NCBI RefSeq assembly: GCF_000828475.1
Contig: NZ_AP014648.1
Location: 248,001 to 312,000, forward strand
Reading direction: 5' to 3'
DNA length: 64,000 nt
Source of the DNA: Methyloceanibacter caenitepidi
Lineage (GTDB): Bacteria > Pseudomonadota > Alphaproteobacteria > Rhizobiales > Methyloligellaceae
The translations under genes were made by a program, and so were the position numbers. Below are positions 1 to 9,441 of this stretch, in pieces; the stretch's first letter is position 1, and the number at the start of each line of letters is the position of its first letter. The notes beneath the pieces were generated by a model. The model made no database searches. It was not told the origin of the DNA and saw only the letters and a list, made by a program, of their open reading frames with translations.

Positions 1-938
1 TCGAAGACGAGAAGCCGGACGCCATCGTCCACTTCGCCGAACAGCGCGCGGCACCTTACTCGATGAAGTCGTCGGCCCATAAGCGCTACACCGTCAACAA
101 CAACCTCAACGCGACCAACGATGTCTGCGCGGCCATCGTTGAGTCAGGCGTCGACGTGCATCTCGTTCATCTCGGCACGATGGGCGTCTACGGATACGGC
201 ACCGCCGGCATGCAGATCCCGGAAGGGTACTTGCCAATTCGCGTCGAGACCAAGGACGGCGAACTGATCGATCAGGAGATCCTGTATCCGGCCAATCCCG
301 GATCGATCTATCACATGACGAAAACCCAGGATCAGCTGTTCTTCCACTTCTACAACAAGAACGACAAGCTCAAGATCACGGATCTTCATCAGGGCATCGT
401 TTGGGGGACGCAGACGGCGGAGACAAAGCTGGACGAGCGGCTCGTCAACCGCTTCGACTACGACGGCGACTACGGAACGGTGCTCAACCGGTTCCTGGCG
501 CAGGCTGCCGTAAACTATCCGCTGACGGTCCATGGCACCGGGGGACAGACGCGTGCCTTCATCCACATCCAGGATACTGTCAAGTGCATCCAGCTTGCCA
601 TCGAGAACCCGCCGCAGACAGGCGAGCGAGTCAACATCCTGAACCAGATGACGGAGACACATCGCGTCCGCGATCTCGCCAAGATGGTAGCCGACCTGTC
701 GGGGACGCAAATCGCGTTCGTCCCGAACCCGCGCAACGAGGCCGACGAGAATGATCTGTTCGTGGCCAACGATCGGTTTCTCGCAATGGGCCTGGAACCC
801 ATCACGTTGGAAGCGGGGCTGTTGGAAGAGGTGCGCGAGATCGCTCAGAAGTACGCCGACCGGTGCGATCCGGCGAAGATCCCTTGTGTTTCCGCGTGGA
901 ACGCGGACGCGCAGGTCCGCCTTGAGGGTCAGGCCTGA
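1..938 (+). CDS. sqdB: UDP-sulfoquinovose synthase, 5' end outside window
   Basis: Makes UDP-sulfoquinovose from UDP-glucose and sulfite, the head-group donor of the sulfolipid SQDG; a cytosolic extended SDR enzyme. The reading frame is open from base 3, so the start and the N-terminal Rossmann loop lie to the left of the window. About 311 codons are visible. Family hallmarks seen: [12 protein letters not shown] near the edge, the YxxxK pair in [12 protein letters not shown], and the block [14 protein letters not shown], which is close to diagnostic for the SQD1/SqdB family. The C-terminus is complete (stop at 938). A sulfotransferase follows on the same strand after about 250 bases, so a sulfur-containing glycolipid theme begins here. 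Whether it is cotranscribed with upstream sqd genes cannot be seen. Confidence 0.93.
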   Translation, partial: EDEKPDAIVHFAEQRAAPYSMKSSAHKRYTVNNNLNATNDVCAAIVESGVDVHLVHLGTMGVYGYGTAGMQIPEGYLPIRVETKDGELIDQEILYPANPGSIYHMTKTQDQLFFHFYNKNDKLKITDLHQGIVWGTQTAETKLDERLVNRFDYDGDYGTVLNRFLAQAAVNYPLTVHGTGGQTRAFIHIQDTVKCIQLAIENPPQTGERVNILNQMTETHRVRDLAKMVADLSGTQIAFVPNPRNEADENDLFVANDRFLAMGLEPITLEAGLLEEVREIAQKYADRCDPAKIPCVSAWNADAQVRLEGQA

Positions 939-1187
939 TCCCTGGCCTTGGACCGGCAAGGTCTATGGACGGGCCAAGAGCCGTCCTGTAGCGCCGTCGA
1001 TCGATCTTGAGAAATTGATACAGTCGCGTCGCACCGTTCCAACGGGTGTCGTTCAGTACGGCTTGCGCCACACCCGTTCCATGATATGCGTGACAGTCCG
1101 TTTCTGTTCCACTTGGATCGGCTGCACCTGCCTTCTGGGCTACCGTCTAGATCGGGCTCAGCCGCAGAGGGTTGCTCTAGACCGCAG

Positions 1188-2177
1188 ATGATTGTTTGGC
1201 TTGCCTCCTACCCTCGCAGTGGCAACACGTACTGCCGATCTGTGCTGAACCACTATTTCGGCATACGCAGCTACTCGATCTATGGCGATCGACGTGACAT
1301 CGGATCGAACGCAAGACTTGGAGAGCTGGTCGGGCACACCGCGAACGCGGACGATGCTCTCCCTTTGGACGAGTTCAGAGCATCGGACGATTGCTACTTC
1401 ATCAAGACGCATGAACACCCAGATGGAACGGTTGCCGATGACGACATGGTTTTCTACGTCGTCCGCGACGGCCGCGACGCATGCATCTCCTATCAACGAT
1501 ATCTTCTCAAGATTGCCGAATTCGAGAAGGTGACGCTCGAGGAGGTTTTGACCGGCGCGGTGCCCTTCGGCCTGTGGGGGAGCCACATCCTTCGGTGGCA
1601 TCAGGCGAGGCAAGCGCAGGTACACACGTTTAGATTTGAGGAAATCACACGTCAGCCCGACACGTTCGCAAACAAGCTGTCGGGCATCTTGCAAATCGAG
1701 CGTTCGCGGGAGCCGTTTCCGGAGTTCGAGACTTTTCGGCAGGCGTCGCCATCGTTCTTCGGTTCAGGCAAGGTCGGTACCCACAAAGCAATTTTTTCCG
1801 CTGCGGATTCGGCCCTGTTCGAGATGTACAACGGGCCCGCGATGCGGCTGACGGGATACGCTGAGGGTGGGGTCGACGACAGCGAGATCGTTGCCTATAG
1901 CATCTACTGTAAGCGATTAGACGAGGAGGAACGGCTGCGGAGCATCGTCAGAGATCTCAAGAATCGTCTTGCCTCTGCGAAGCAGCAACGCGAAAAGCTC
2001 GACCGGAAGCTCGTCATCGCGCGGGGCGAGATAGAAAGACAGCGCGAACAGAAGGAGGCGCTTTCTCGTGCGCACGCGGCTCTCGCCGAGAGACACAACA
2101 CCCTCCTGCGATGGACGGGCATCTCAGCATTCCGATGGGTTGTTGCGAGATTGCGCGCCGCCCTACGGCGCAGTTGA
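1188..2177 (+). CDS. PAPS-dependent sulfotransferase with C-terminal coiled coil
   Basis: Likely transfers sulfate from PAPS to a sugar or lipid acceptor. From the ATG at 1188 the protein has 329 residues and starts directly with the P-loop-like 5'-phosphosulfate site YPRSGNT (residues 8-14); a possible longer start at 1086 would add residues upstream of that motif that look non-coding. The 3'-phosphate site VVRDGRDACISY is at about 91-102. Residues about 242-305 are rich in E, K, R and Q in heptad-like spacing and are probably coiled coil, followed by a short basic tail. It stands alone between sqdB and the convergent giant gene at 2270. The acceptor is unknown. The sulfotransferase fold is well supported; the choice of start is likely but not proven. 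Confidence 0.85.
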   Translation: MIVWLASYPRSGNTYCRSVLNHYFGIRSYSIYGDRRDIGSNARLGELVGHTANADDALPLDEFRASDDCYFIKTHEHPDGTVADDDMVFYVVRDGRDACISYQRYLLKIAEFEKVTLEEVLTGAVPFGLWGSHILRWHQARQAQVHTFRFEEITRQPDTFANKLSGILQIERSREPFPEFETFRQASPSFFGSGKVGTHKAIFSAADSALFEMYNGPAMRLTGYAEGGVDDSEIVAYSIYCKRLDEEERLRSIVRDLKNRLASAKQQREKLDRKLVIARGEIERQREQKEALSRAHAALAERHNTLLRWTGISAFRWVVARLRAALRRS

Positions 2178-2269
2178 GGTGGCTTCCCGCGTCGCGGTCA
2201 CCGGCGACGATCGCGGCCGGCGGCGATTAAAGGGGCGATGATTTCATAAGCTCCGGCGTGAGCCGAAGA

Positions 2270-5200
2270 CTACCAATCGAAGGTCTTCTCGTATCCGAGA
2301 TTAATGAGCCCTTGGCCATAGCGCTCTTTGAAAATCTCGCGAACGCGCGGTGTGAAATGATTCTGCCACGCTCCGGATTCAGAATTCACATACACGGGCG
2401 ATAGATCGATTCCCGCGATGTCCGAAACGCACAACCACTCCCCGATCTCGCTCAAATACTTCCGAGGATCCAGAACATAGTCCTCGAGCCTGAACTGCAA
2501 TAACCGATCGTCGGTAAACGGCGCGAGAATCTGCTCCTCGATAACTTCTTTCGAAATATTGTCGAGTTCGTACAGGAGCCCATCTTCTTCGCTTAGTTTT
2601 TGCAAGATCGGCTGGTCGGTAGCGAGCTTGTCCCAGACCCACCCGGCACCCTCGGTTGGGTGCCCGGCCCGATGATGAAAATAGTTCGAAACGAGAATCT
2701 GGCGGGGGTCCCGTACGACGCGAACACCCTTCCAATCCGGTGCAACCGAGCGGATCTTCTCCAACGACCGCAGCGTCGCGTTGGCAAAGAGGACAACGTT
2801 GCGTTCCGAACTGGACAAGCTGCTGAAATCGATGTTCGCCAAGTCCAACTCATCCATTTGCGAATAATGGAACGGCGGGTTCTCGATTTCGTACTTCAGG
2901 ACGCCGGCTCCCGACATCTCGGCGACTCGCGACATCAGTTGAAAGCGGAAGAAGCGCGAGGCGCATTTGTGGTGGCCGAAGAATACAATGCACGGCGGCG
3001 CTTCGGGATACCGGAGCGCGCCCAGTTGTCGCTCGGCAGCCACCGCGCGCTCGCGCAAGAGTTCAAGTTCCGTTGCGTGCTGCAACGACAGAGCCTCGTT
3101 TGAGCGAATTATCCTGTCCAGCTTGGCGTCAAGCTCTCCCGTGCGGCGGTTTGCGGCCTCGATCCGACCGAGCACAGCTCGATGTCGGCCTTCTGCATCG
3201 GCCGTCCTTTGCCGCAACAGGCCTAGCATGGCGAGCAGGATCAGAGCCGCCGCCAAGGCGGCTACCGCCAAAGCGCTTAGCCCAACCAAGATCCAGGCGA
3301 ACGTTGCGCTCGGCACGAGTAGGGCTGCCACCAACGGTATGACGATGGCGAGAATCGCGGCGCCGCCGAGACCGAATCGTCGGCGCCACACGGTTCTTGC
3401 AGATCGCGCGACGAACCGGCCTGCATGGTAGAGCAAATGACTGCGGCCTTTGATGCTCTCCGCAAAGTGCGCATAGCGGTCCGCCGCATGACCTTTTTGT
3501 GCTGCCAGGATGCTGGTGCGCCTACGAGCGGCGGCAGAACGGCGAGCCGCGTCTCGTCGCGCAACATCCCTTGAAACCAGATTGTTTCTGAATGCAGCCG
3601 CCAGCGAGTCCAGGCCCGGGTCTTCCCGGAACGCCAAGAGATTGCCCCAGCCCTGGGGCGTCGCTAGAGCGCTCGGATATTTTGTCAGCCGGCACCAGTC
3701 GTGTGCGATGCCATATCGGATGATCGGATGCCACTCGCTGATATAGACCGTATACCCCTTATCTACGAGAAAATCGGCCATATCGGTGTACGTATGACCC
3801 AGCGGCACAGTCTTTGCGTCTTCGAACTCGCACTCGATCACTTCCGGCTTGATGGTGTCCCACGGAACGCCCTTGAGCACAGCAAAATCGAGACCTTCCA
3901 CATCGATCTTCAAGAAATCGATTTTTTCCACGCCATGTTGACGCGCGACCTCGCCGACAGTGGTCACGTCGACGGTGCAAGCCTCTTCGTGGGTGTCCCG
4001 GAATGCGTGAAGCGTACCGATGCCCGTGCTCTCCTCCGAGACGAAAAACGCTTGATCCTTCTCGACAGCCTCGCCGACGGCGCGCTTGTCGATGCGGATG
4101 CGAGGGTTTTCCCCGAACCTTGCGGTCAAACGCGCACGATTTTCGTCGTTCGGCTCAAAGCAATAGAGGCTCCAACCGAGTGCATCAAAGAAGGCTGCGC
4201 TTGTTCCCACATGCGCACCAACGTCGAACATCACATTTGACTCGCCACGCTTCTTGGAAAGGAGCTCGGCAACGACCTTCGTCTCATCCACGCCCATCTT
4301 AAGGCTGCGCGGATATACGAGCGCCCGCGTGCTAGGAGCGGACGATGCACCCGATTTCGCCGCCGCCGACATGGCGTCCATAAACCGGGTCCTGATCTCC
4401 TCGAGGTTGAGTTTCTCGAAGGCCACTTCGCGACCGCGGGCTCCAAGCTTCCGGCGGCGGTCCTTGTCCAAGAGTTCGCGTAGTCCCGCCTTCACGCTGT
4501 CGGGATCGGGCTTGTCGAGAACAAGCGCACAGTCGAGGTCGGCGACAAAGGAGACGGTGGCTGCTGCCTTAGGACCGTGGACAATCAGCGGCGCCGCGCT
4601 GGCGAGGCATTCAGGCAACTTGTTTGCCATCGAGAGGCCGACATAGCGCAAGCTGTCGTCGTCGAAATTGTACGCGATGAGAACGGCCCCGGCAGAGCTG
4701 AGCCATTTGCGGTAGTCCTCGGGCGACAGAAGGTCCGTGACGATCGACGTGCGCTTTAGATCTTGGTATTGCGACCCGCGTCTGATCTTCCAGATCTCTC
4801 TTGTGCGGATTTCAAAGCGTATCGGGAGGCCTTCTTCTGCGAGGCTTTCGATGGCCTGGGCCACGCGCATGACGCTCCCGGCGCCCATGTTGTCCGCAAG
4901 CGCACCAGCATAGCGAACGACAAGTTCGGAATCCGGTGGATACTCGAGCGAAGACCAATCCTTGGGCTCGATCCCATTCGCAAATGGCTGGAACTCGTAA
5001 CCATAGCGTTCCTTGAACGCATCGGACATCTTTTCGCAAATCGAGAGGCGTAGCGCCGAATTCTCGAGCAACCAGAGCCAGTCCTCGTTGCGCGCGGTGT
5101 ACTGGCTGGGGTCGTCGACCTCCAGGCGAGCCGGCCAATCGTCCATAATCCACGTGACCAGCGGCACTGATGGACGCGAGGCGATCGCGTGCATGGCGAA

Positions 5201-6433
5201 TTCGTGCAGAGCCGGCGCATCGGGCACGGGCCTGTACAGGATGAGCTCCGGATCGAACTCATCGACAACCCGCTCAAGCTCGTCGGCGTCGGCGGGATAG
5301 TCGTGCGCCTGGTCGGCCACCAGCCCCCGCTGCACACCGAGCGCATCGCCGCCCTTGTTGAAGATCTGCAAATAATTGTCGTCCGGCCATTGCGCGAAGA
5401 TGTTTCGCTTCAGTTCGCCGGTAGCGCTTCCATCGCCTTGCGCTGTGATGTCGAGCACGAGCAGACGCGGGGTAACGACACGTTCCGCCAAAGCTTTCTT
5501 GTTCGCGGCGGCCACAACCTCGGGAGCGCGGGCATCGGGAAAGATATCCGCGTAGGCGCGTCGTTCGAATACCTCGAGCTTGCCGCCAATGGTTGCGTTG
5601 TAGATCCGCTGATCGGTCCGTTCGGTCACGCGCCGTGCCTCTTGGTAAGCCTGGACCATCTTCTCGACTTGCGGATCGTGCCAGCGAAAGCCTTTGCCGA
5701 AGTAGTCGGGATGAAAATGGTTGGGGTCGTCGGACTTCATATCGAGAACGCCGACGGCATAGGAGTCTGCCTGTTTGACGTCCTGGGGCAAGTCGTAGCT
5801 TGCATCGACGCCGATGAGATAGATCTCCTCGAAACCGAAATAGAACGCGAGCTGCATGCACGTGAAGGTCACGGTGCAGCCGGTATAGGTCGCTTGGGCA
5901 GCGTCGGTAGAGAAGTCGTAGCCATGCGGGAAGCTCTTCCGCGGCAAATGATTGAAAAAGATCGTGTCCTGACCCTCATCGAGGCAGTAGCCAAGATAGG
6001 CCGGGAAAAGCTTCGTGGAGCCTTCGAAGGCATTGATCCAACGGCGTCTGTCTTCTGCGACGAGATGGTCTTCGACGACGTAGAACGTCGGACGCCAGTC
6101 CAGATCCTTGGCCTTGAGAAAAAAGCCGTTGACCGCGAAGGTGACCTCGTCCTTCAGAACGGACAGATCCGTCTCGTTGAGACTGGGGCCGTTTCCGATG
6201 ACGAAGCACCGTTTGGTCCCCTTGTACTTTTTTCGCAAGTCCCTGAGCTTGGGGCGATAGATCGCATCCAGGCGCTTCGTATAGATATCCTGGACTTTCC
6301 GGATACCAGCCAAGCGCTGATCGAGTGTGAACTTGTCGGTCGGTAGAAAAATCTCCGTGCGCGTCGGCAAGGAGCTTACGATCTCGCGATATTCCAATTC
6401 CCGCAAGTCGTCGTCAGAATAGGCGTCATTCAT
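2270..6433 (-). CDS. Giant fusion: DUF115-like + glycosyltransferase + FkbM methyltransferase + membrane segment + sulfotransferase
   Basis: A single open frame of 1387 codons with five recognisable parts. (1) Residues about 75-295: a GNGPSLNETD motif and LIGVDASYD, typical of DUF115-like sugar-transfer enzymes. (2) About 320-690: a two-lobed GT-B-like region with WIMDDWPAR and a weak glycosyltransferase-1-type C-lobe (SMANKLPECLASAAPLIV). (3) About 705-945: FkbM-family methyltransferase with VMFDVGAHVGTS (SAM site) and FLKIDVEGLDF. (4) About 1022-1070: two hydrophobic helices, then about 45 residues of probable coiled coil. (5) About 1145-1387: sulfotransferase with HHKCASRFF and VVRDPRQILVSNYFHHR. 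No internal stop or frameshift is seen. Inference: one membrane-tethered polypeptide adds, methylates and sulfates a sugar. Catalytic competence of each part is not shown; the GT part is the least certain. Confidence 0.85.
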   Translation of the reverse strand: MNDAYSDDDLRELEYREIVSSLPTRTEIFLPTDKFTLDQRLAGIRKVQDIYTKRLDAIYRPKLRDLRKKYKGTKRCFVIGNGPSLNETDLSVLKDEVTFAVNGFFLKAKDLDWRPTFYVVEDHLVAEDRRRWINAFEGSTKLFPAYLGYCLDEGQDTIFFNHLPRKSFPHGYDFSTDAAQATYTGCTVTFTCMQLAFYFGFEEIYLIGVDASYDLPQDVKQADSYAVGVLDMKSDDPNHFHPDYFGKGFRWHDPQVEKMVQAYQEARRVTERTDQRIYNATIGGKLEVFERRAYADIFPDARAPEVVAAANKKALAERVVTPRLLVLDITAQGDGSATGELKRNIFAQWPDDNYLQIFNKGGDALGVQRGLVADQAHDYPADADELERVVDEFDPELILYRPVPDAPALHEFAMHAIASRPSVPLVTWIMDDWPARLEVDDPSQYTARNEDWLWLLENSALRLSICEKMSDAFKERYGYEFQPFANGIEPKDWSSLEYPPDSELVVRYAGALADNMGAGSVMRVAQAIESLAEEGLPIRFEIRTREIWKIRRGSQYQDLKRTSIVTDLLSPEDYRKWLSSAGAVLIAYNFDDDSLRYVGLSMANKLPECLASAAPLIVHGPKAAATVSFVADLDCALVLDKPDPDSVKAGLRELLDKDRRRKLGARGREVAFEKLNLEEIRTRFMDAMSAAAKSGASSAPSTRALVYPRSLKMGVDETKVVAELLSKKRGESNVMFDVGAHVGTSAAFFDALGWSLYCFEPNDENRARLTARFGENPRIRIDKRAVGEAVEKDQAFFVSEESTGIGTLHAFRDTHEEACTVDVTTVGEVARQHGVEKIDFLKIDVEGLDFAVLKGVPWDTIKPEVIECEFEDAKTVPLGHTYTDMADFLVDKGYTVYISEWHPIIRYGIAHDWCRLTKYPSALATPQGWGNLLAFREDPGLDSLAAAFRNNLVSRDVARRDAARRSAAARRRTSILAAQKGHAADRYAHFAESIKGRSHLLYHAGRFVARSARTVWRRRFGLGGAAILAIVIPLVAALLVPSATFAWILVGLSALAVAALAAALILLAMLGLLRQRTADAEGRHRAVLGRIEAANRRTGELDAKLDRIIRSNEALSLQHATELELLRERAVAAERQLGALRYPEAPPCIVFFGHHKCASRFFRFQLMSRVAEMSGAGVLKYEIENPPFHYSQMDELDLANIDFSSLSSSERNVVLFANATLRSLEKIRSVAPDWKGVRVVRDPRQILVSNYFHHRAGHPTEGAGWVWDKLATDQPILQKLSEEDGLLYELDNISKEVIEEQILAPFTDDRLLQFRLEDYVLDPRKYLSEIGEWLCVSDIAGIDLSPVYVNSESGAWQNHFTPRVREIFKERYGQGLINLGYEKTFDW

Positions 6434-7088
6434 GCATGGTACTCGGCTGCCGCCGCGCTAGGCGTGATTGAATTAACAGCCCCTACGCCAATCCGCTCGC
6501 GGTTTGGAGGCGATGACAGAGCTTTTCCGCTCCAAAACTCGGCACTAACTATCAAGTCAAACCCCGCAGTGCAACAAGCAGCCTGCGGTTACGTCAATTA
6601 GAACTCTAGCTAAGCAGGGTCAGCATTGAGGCAGCAAATCTGGATCGGATTTGCGCCATGCATGGCCGACGAGCGCTGCCGCCGAGAGACACTGGAGGCA
6701 CGCAGAGATATGGGTGATTGCAGACGAGGCACCAAAAGAAGGGAAGCACCTGGCCAAATCTACTGCTGGGAGCAGCCAAATGCTTCATCGAGCGATGTTA
6801 CCGCAATCACAAAAAAGAATTTTCCATAGAAAGGTTCTATGACGTTGTTGGCCAATCAATTGAATATCATGCTAAAATATTCATGCGACCATCATCAATA
6901 CTGGCTAAGGGTCTCGAACCGCAGGTCAGATTCTCTAGAACTCTTCCGAGAAAGCATGTCGCGCGCGTCTTGTGATGCTTTGCCGACTGAGAGCCAAAGA
7001 ACAGCGGATTTGGCGCGATGCGACAGGCGCCTTGGTTGTCTTTACCCAAACCACGCTCGGATGCACCAGCTCCCCAAAGCCGGCTCGC
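6434..7088. other. Long intergenic region without a supportable gene
   Basis: About 650 bases lie between the start of the giant gene and the 3' end of the yidC-like gene. Part of it (about 6790-6900) is clearly more AT-rich than the surroundings and contains a perfect 17-base dyad (listed separately). Several short open frames exist; the one running through 6718-6975 reads somewhat like protein (IERFYDVVGQSIEYHAKI) but has no convincing start or known motif. It could be the remains of a decayed gene. The promoter of the giant gene must lie in the first 100-200 bases, but no clear -35/-10 pair stands out. Confidence 0.5.
6825..6841. repeat. Perfect inverted repeat, possible operator
   Basis: CATAGAA and TTCTATG face each other across a 3-base spacer (AGG). 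It sits inside the AT-rich part of the long intergenic region, about 390 bases upstream of the giant gene's start. The dyad is exact but short, so it may be chance; no regulator can be named. Confidence 0.3.
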
Positions 7089-7751
7089 TCAGGCAAAACT
7101 CTGCGCAACAATCGTTCGGGACAGCGAGAAGGATGCGCTGGCAAACCAATACAGGCAGACTCCGGAAGGCGCTGGATAGATCAGTACGAGAAGAACAAGC
7201 GCGACAATGAGGAAACGTCGACGAGATTGCGGTGTCGACTCTCTCTTGAGCCAGGCCTCAATTAGGGTCACGGCGATGAGAGCGAATGGCAAGACGTTCA
7301 CCGCTGCTCCCCCAATCTTTATTAGGTGATCCGGCGCCGCAAGGTCTGGGAGAAAGAGAAATGGCGTTCCTTCGATCGGTGGATAGTCCGACAGCAAGAG
7401 CAACGCTGCCAACAAGAACGGCAGCTGAACGAGCAGCGGCAATAGCGAAACAGTCGATTTGATTGGATGGTAGCCGTACTCTCTATAGACTTCATCGATC
7501 CTCTCGAAGCGCTCCTGGCCCCGATAGCTGGCTCGAATCTCTGCAACTTGCGGAGCCATAAGATCTAAACGGGCCTTGTCTTTTGCCTCTAGCCGTCGGG
7601 CCGTAGCTGCCACCGGAAGGAGCAAAGTGGAGACAAGGAGGCTCACGCAAATGATCGAGAGTCCATAGCTTCCAGTGAGCGAATAGATCAGTTCGAGCGC
7701 AATCTCCAAAGCCGCGATGAGTGGCCACAAGATTGTCTTGAGGACATCCAT
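7089..7751 (-). CDS. Small YidC/Oxa1-family membrane insertase paralogue
   Basis: Inner-membrane protein of 220 residues resembling only the C-terminal insertase core of YidC. It has a first helix from about residue 10, a helix with VSLLVSTLLLPVA, a charged cytosolic hairpin (RRLEAKDKARLDLMAPQV), and later helices SLLPLLVQLPFLLAALLLL, LPFALIAVTLIEAWL and IVALVLLVLIYPAPSGVCLYW. The large periplasmic domain of Gram-negative housekeeping YidC is missing, and there is no rnpA or mnmE next door, so it is an accessory paralogue. The ATG at 7751 overlaps the stop of the upstream methyltransferase gene (TGATG), implying translational coupling; a TTG lies one codon earlier. Inference: it inserts or folds a membrane partner encoded by this surface-polymer module. 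Confidence 0.85.
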   Translation of the reverse strand: MDVLKTILWPLIAALEIALELIYSLTGSYGLSIICVSLLVSTLLLPVAATARRLEAKDKARLDLMAPQVAEIRASYRGQERFERIDEVYREYGYHPIKSTVSLLPLLVQLPFLLAALLLLSDYPPIEGTPFLFLPDLAAPDHLIKIGGAAVNVLPFALIAVTLIEAWLKRESTPQSRRRFLIVALVLLVLIYPAPSGVCLYWFASASFSLSRTIVAQSFA

Positions 7752-9214
7752 CAACGGCAGCGCAAATAATAAATCTTGCGATGCCCGCCCTTTAGCTCCT
7801 CGGCAGCTCCAATGGAAAACCTCCGGGAGGCCAAACGCTCGAACTCAGCTTCAGTATAGTCAGTGTACTGATTGACTTTGTTGCGCATGAGCATCTGAGA
7901 CATGTCATCTTCTGGACTTACGAACTCGATGATGACATCCGCGCCTAGTGAGGCGATCCAATCGATAAATTCGGCCATCGGAATGTTGGCGCCAATAACC
8001 ATATGGTGGATGAGCGCTAGGCACAGCACGAGATCTGGATTCCCTCGAGCGTCCAGGGCCTTTCGCTCCGAGCAGCGCCAGCCCTGATTGGGGGACACAT
8101 TGCTGAGGTCAACGACAATCGGAAGCAGCTTTGAAGACTTTCGTTGCCGTTCGTGCAGGTAACACCGATCGATCGCCTTAGCGTCACCATCCATTGAAAC
8201 AACGTAGTCGGCGAATGGTTCGCACAGCCGCGAAAAGGTTCCGGTATTGCAGCCAATATCCCAGACAAGAGCGCGATGACGGCTTCCACCATGCTTCTCT
8301 ACGAAACGCTGCTTCTTCGCGAATGAATCGTCGCCATAGCTATGGCCCGTATCGTATTCGCCCCAGGTCGTTTGGGCATCGGGGCTTCGCATGCTTCCGA
8401 TGGTACGCCTCATGCTTTGAACCATACCGAGAACCATTGCCTTGGAATGCCGCATTGACGTCGCGGCCTGGACCGTACCTTGTGCGTCCTCTGTGAGCCG
8501 GCGGGCCTCCTCGATTTCTTTTGCTGCGGCTCTCTCTTGCATCCGGGCATGCAGCGCAACATGCGTCGTTACGCCCTTCCGGAATCGCGTCCACCCGGTC
8601 AAAATCTTATTGGCGACGCTTGGGTCGATGCCCTCCAAGCTGCTCCTGAGGAATGGGCCGAAGTCAATTCCGCGGTAAGCCTTCAGCATCAGCGGATACA
8701 AAAACATCATGCAGAACTGCCGGTAGCCGCCCCATGGCGTTCCTTCGGCATATGGTTCGAGCGATGGAATATCGATGAAAACGGGTTTCGGACCGACCCA
8801 TTGGATATTGAAAGACGATGAGTCTTTCAGCGTCCAGCCTTGTTCGAGGGCGGCTTCCAAAATGTCCAGGTGCAGCAGAGCCGCGTCCTTGAGCATGTTG
8901 AAGGACCACTCATAGGGGTAGGTCAGGAAGGGAACACGATCGTGCTGCAGCACGCCCGGCCAGGACTTTAGGTCGATGTCACCCTCGACGGTAGGGCCGG
9001 CTGACTCCTCAGTCCTAACCAGCTTCGACTGCGACATCAGATCCGCAAAGAAGTCCGTCCGCGACACCTCGCGCCAATTTTCGAGGGCCGCACGGCTTAC
9101 GCCGCGATAAATATGCACCCCGTCGTCGTAAACACGATTGTTGCGATCGCGAAATGACCCTGGGTCCGCACGGAGCTGCGTCGCGCTCTTCAAAGCGCCC
9201 ATTGAACCACTCAA
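7751..9214 (-). CDS. NoeA-like SAM-dependent methyltransferase
   Basis: A protein of 487 residues. The C-terminal part has a class I methyltransferase signature: VWDIGCNTGTFSRLCEPF, then VVSMDGDAKAIDRCY, and a later LVLCLALIHHMV. The N-terminal part (about 20-230) has NRVYDDGVHIYRGVS, LTYPYEWSFNMLKDAALLHL and IDIPSLEP, a layout I associate with rhizobial NoeA host-specificity proteins and their many non-nodulation homologues. The middle includes a probable helical/coiled stretch (ARMQERAAAKEIEEARR). A TTG start at 9214 overlaps the stop of the small upstream gene (TTGA); an ATG lies four codons in. It is the middle gene of a tightly overlapping trio with a YIDPGSGS small protein and a YidC paralogue. 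The substrate is unknown; NoeA itself lacks a settled biochemical function. Confidence 0.8.
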   Translation of the reverse strand: MSGSMGALKSATQLRADPGSFRDRNNRVYDDGVHIYRGVSRAALENWREVSRTDFFADLMSQSKLVRTEESAGPTVEGDIDLKSWPGVLQHDRVPFLTYPYEWSFNMLKDAALLHLDILEAALEQGWTLKDSSSFNIQWVGPKPVFIDIPSLEPYAEGTPWGGYRQFCMMFLYPLMLKAYRGIDFGPFLRSSLEGIDPSVANKILTGWTRFRKGVTTHVALHARMQERAAAKEIEEARRLTEDAQGTVQAATSMRHSKAMVLGMVQSMRRTIGSMRSPDAQTTWGEYDTGHSYGDDSFAKKQRFVEKHGGSRHRALVWDIGCNTGTFSRLCEPFADYVVSMDGDAKAIDRCYLHERQRKSSKLLPIVVDLSNVSPNQGWRCSERKALDARGNPDLVLCLALIHHMVIGANIPMAEFIDWIASLGADVIIEFVSPEDDMSQMLMRNKVNQYTDYTEAEFERLASRRFSIGAAEELKGGHRKIYYLRCR

Positions 9215-9441
9215 CGCGTCCGCGCTTTGTTGTCCGCTTCAACCGCCTTAGGTTGACGACCGAACAACGCGTCCTTCAGCCGATAAAAATACTTCCGGCC
9301 CGTATAAGCCGCCGCCGCAAAGAAGCCGATGATTGCGCTGGTCAGAACGCTGCCCGAGCCCGGATCGATGTAGGCTTGCGCAGGTGAAACCATCCCTACA
9401 AACAGCAAGCCCGCCAGAACAAGTACTGAAACCCTAGCCAT
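9211..9441 (-). CDS. Small secreted/membrane protein with YIDPGSGS motif
   Basis: 76 residues. MARVSVLVLAGLLFVGMV followed by SPAQA looks like a signal peptide with an A-x-A cleavage site. The mature protein would begin AYIDPGSGSVLTSAIIGFF and continue into a second hydrophobic helix, then a basic tail (YTGRKYFYRLKDALFGRQ). Small proteins with this Y-I-D-P-G-[ST]-G-S start are common next to sulfatase-like enzymes in polysaccharide loci, but I know of no assigned function. The ATG at 9441 is preceded by GGGGGA at good spacing; a longer in-frame start at 9546 is less likely. It is the first gene of the overlapping trio 9441-7089, so the operon promoter should lie in the AT-rich region just upstream. 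Confidence 0.75.
   Translation of the reverse strand: MARVSVLVLAGLLFVGMVSPAQAYIDPGSGSVLTSAIIGFFAAAAYTGRKYFYRLKDALFGRQPKAVEADNKARTR

Noticed and set aside
144..959. Long open frame on the minus strand opposite sqdB
   Set aside because: The plus-strand frame carries diagnostic SqdB motifs; the minus frame has no known motif and reflects GC-rich codon bias.
5189..6346. 385-codon open frame on the plus strand inside the giant gene
   Set aside because: Opposite to clearly recognisable GNGPSL and glycosyltransferase sequence; no motif and no ribosome site.
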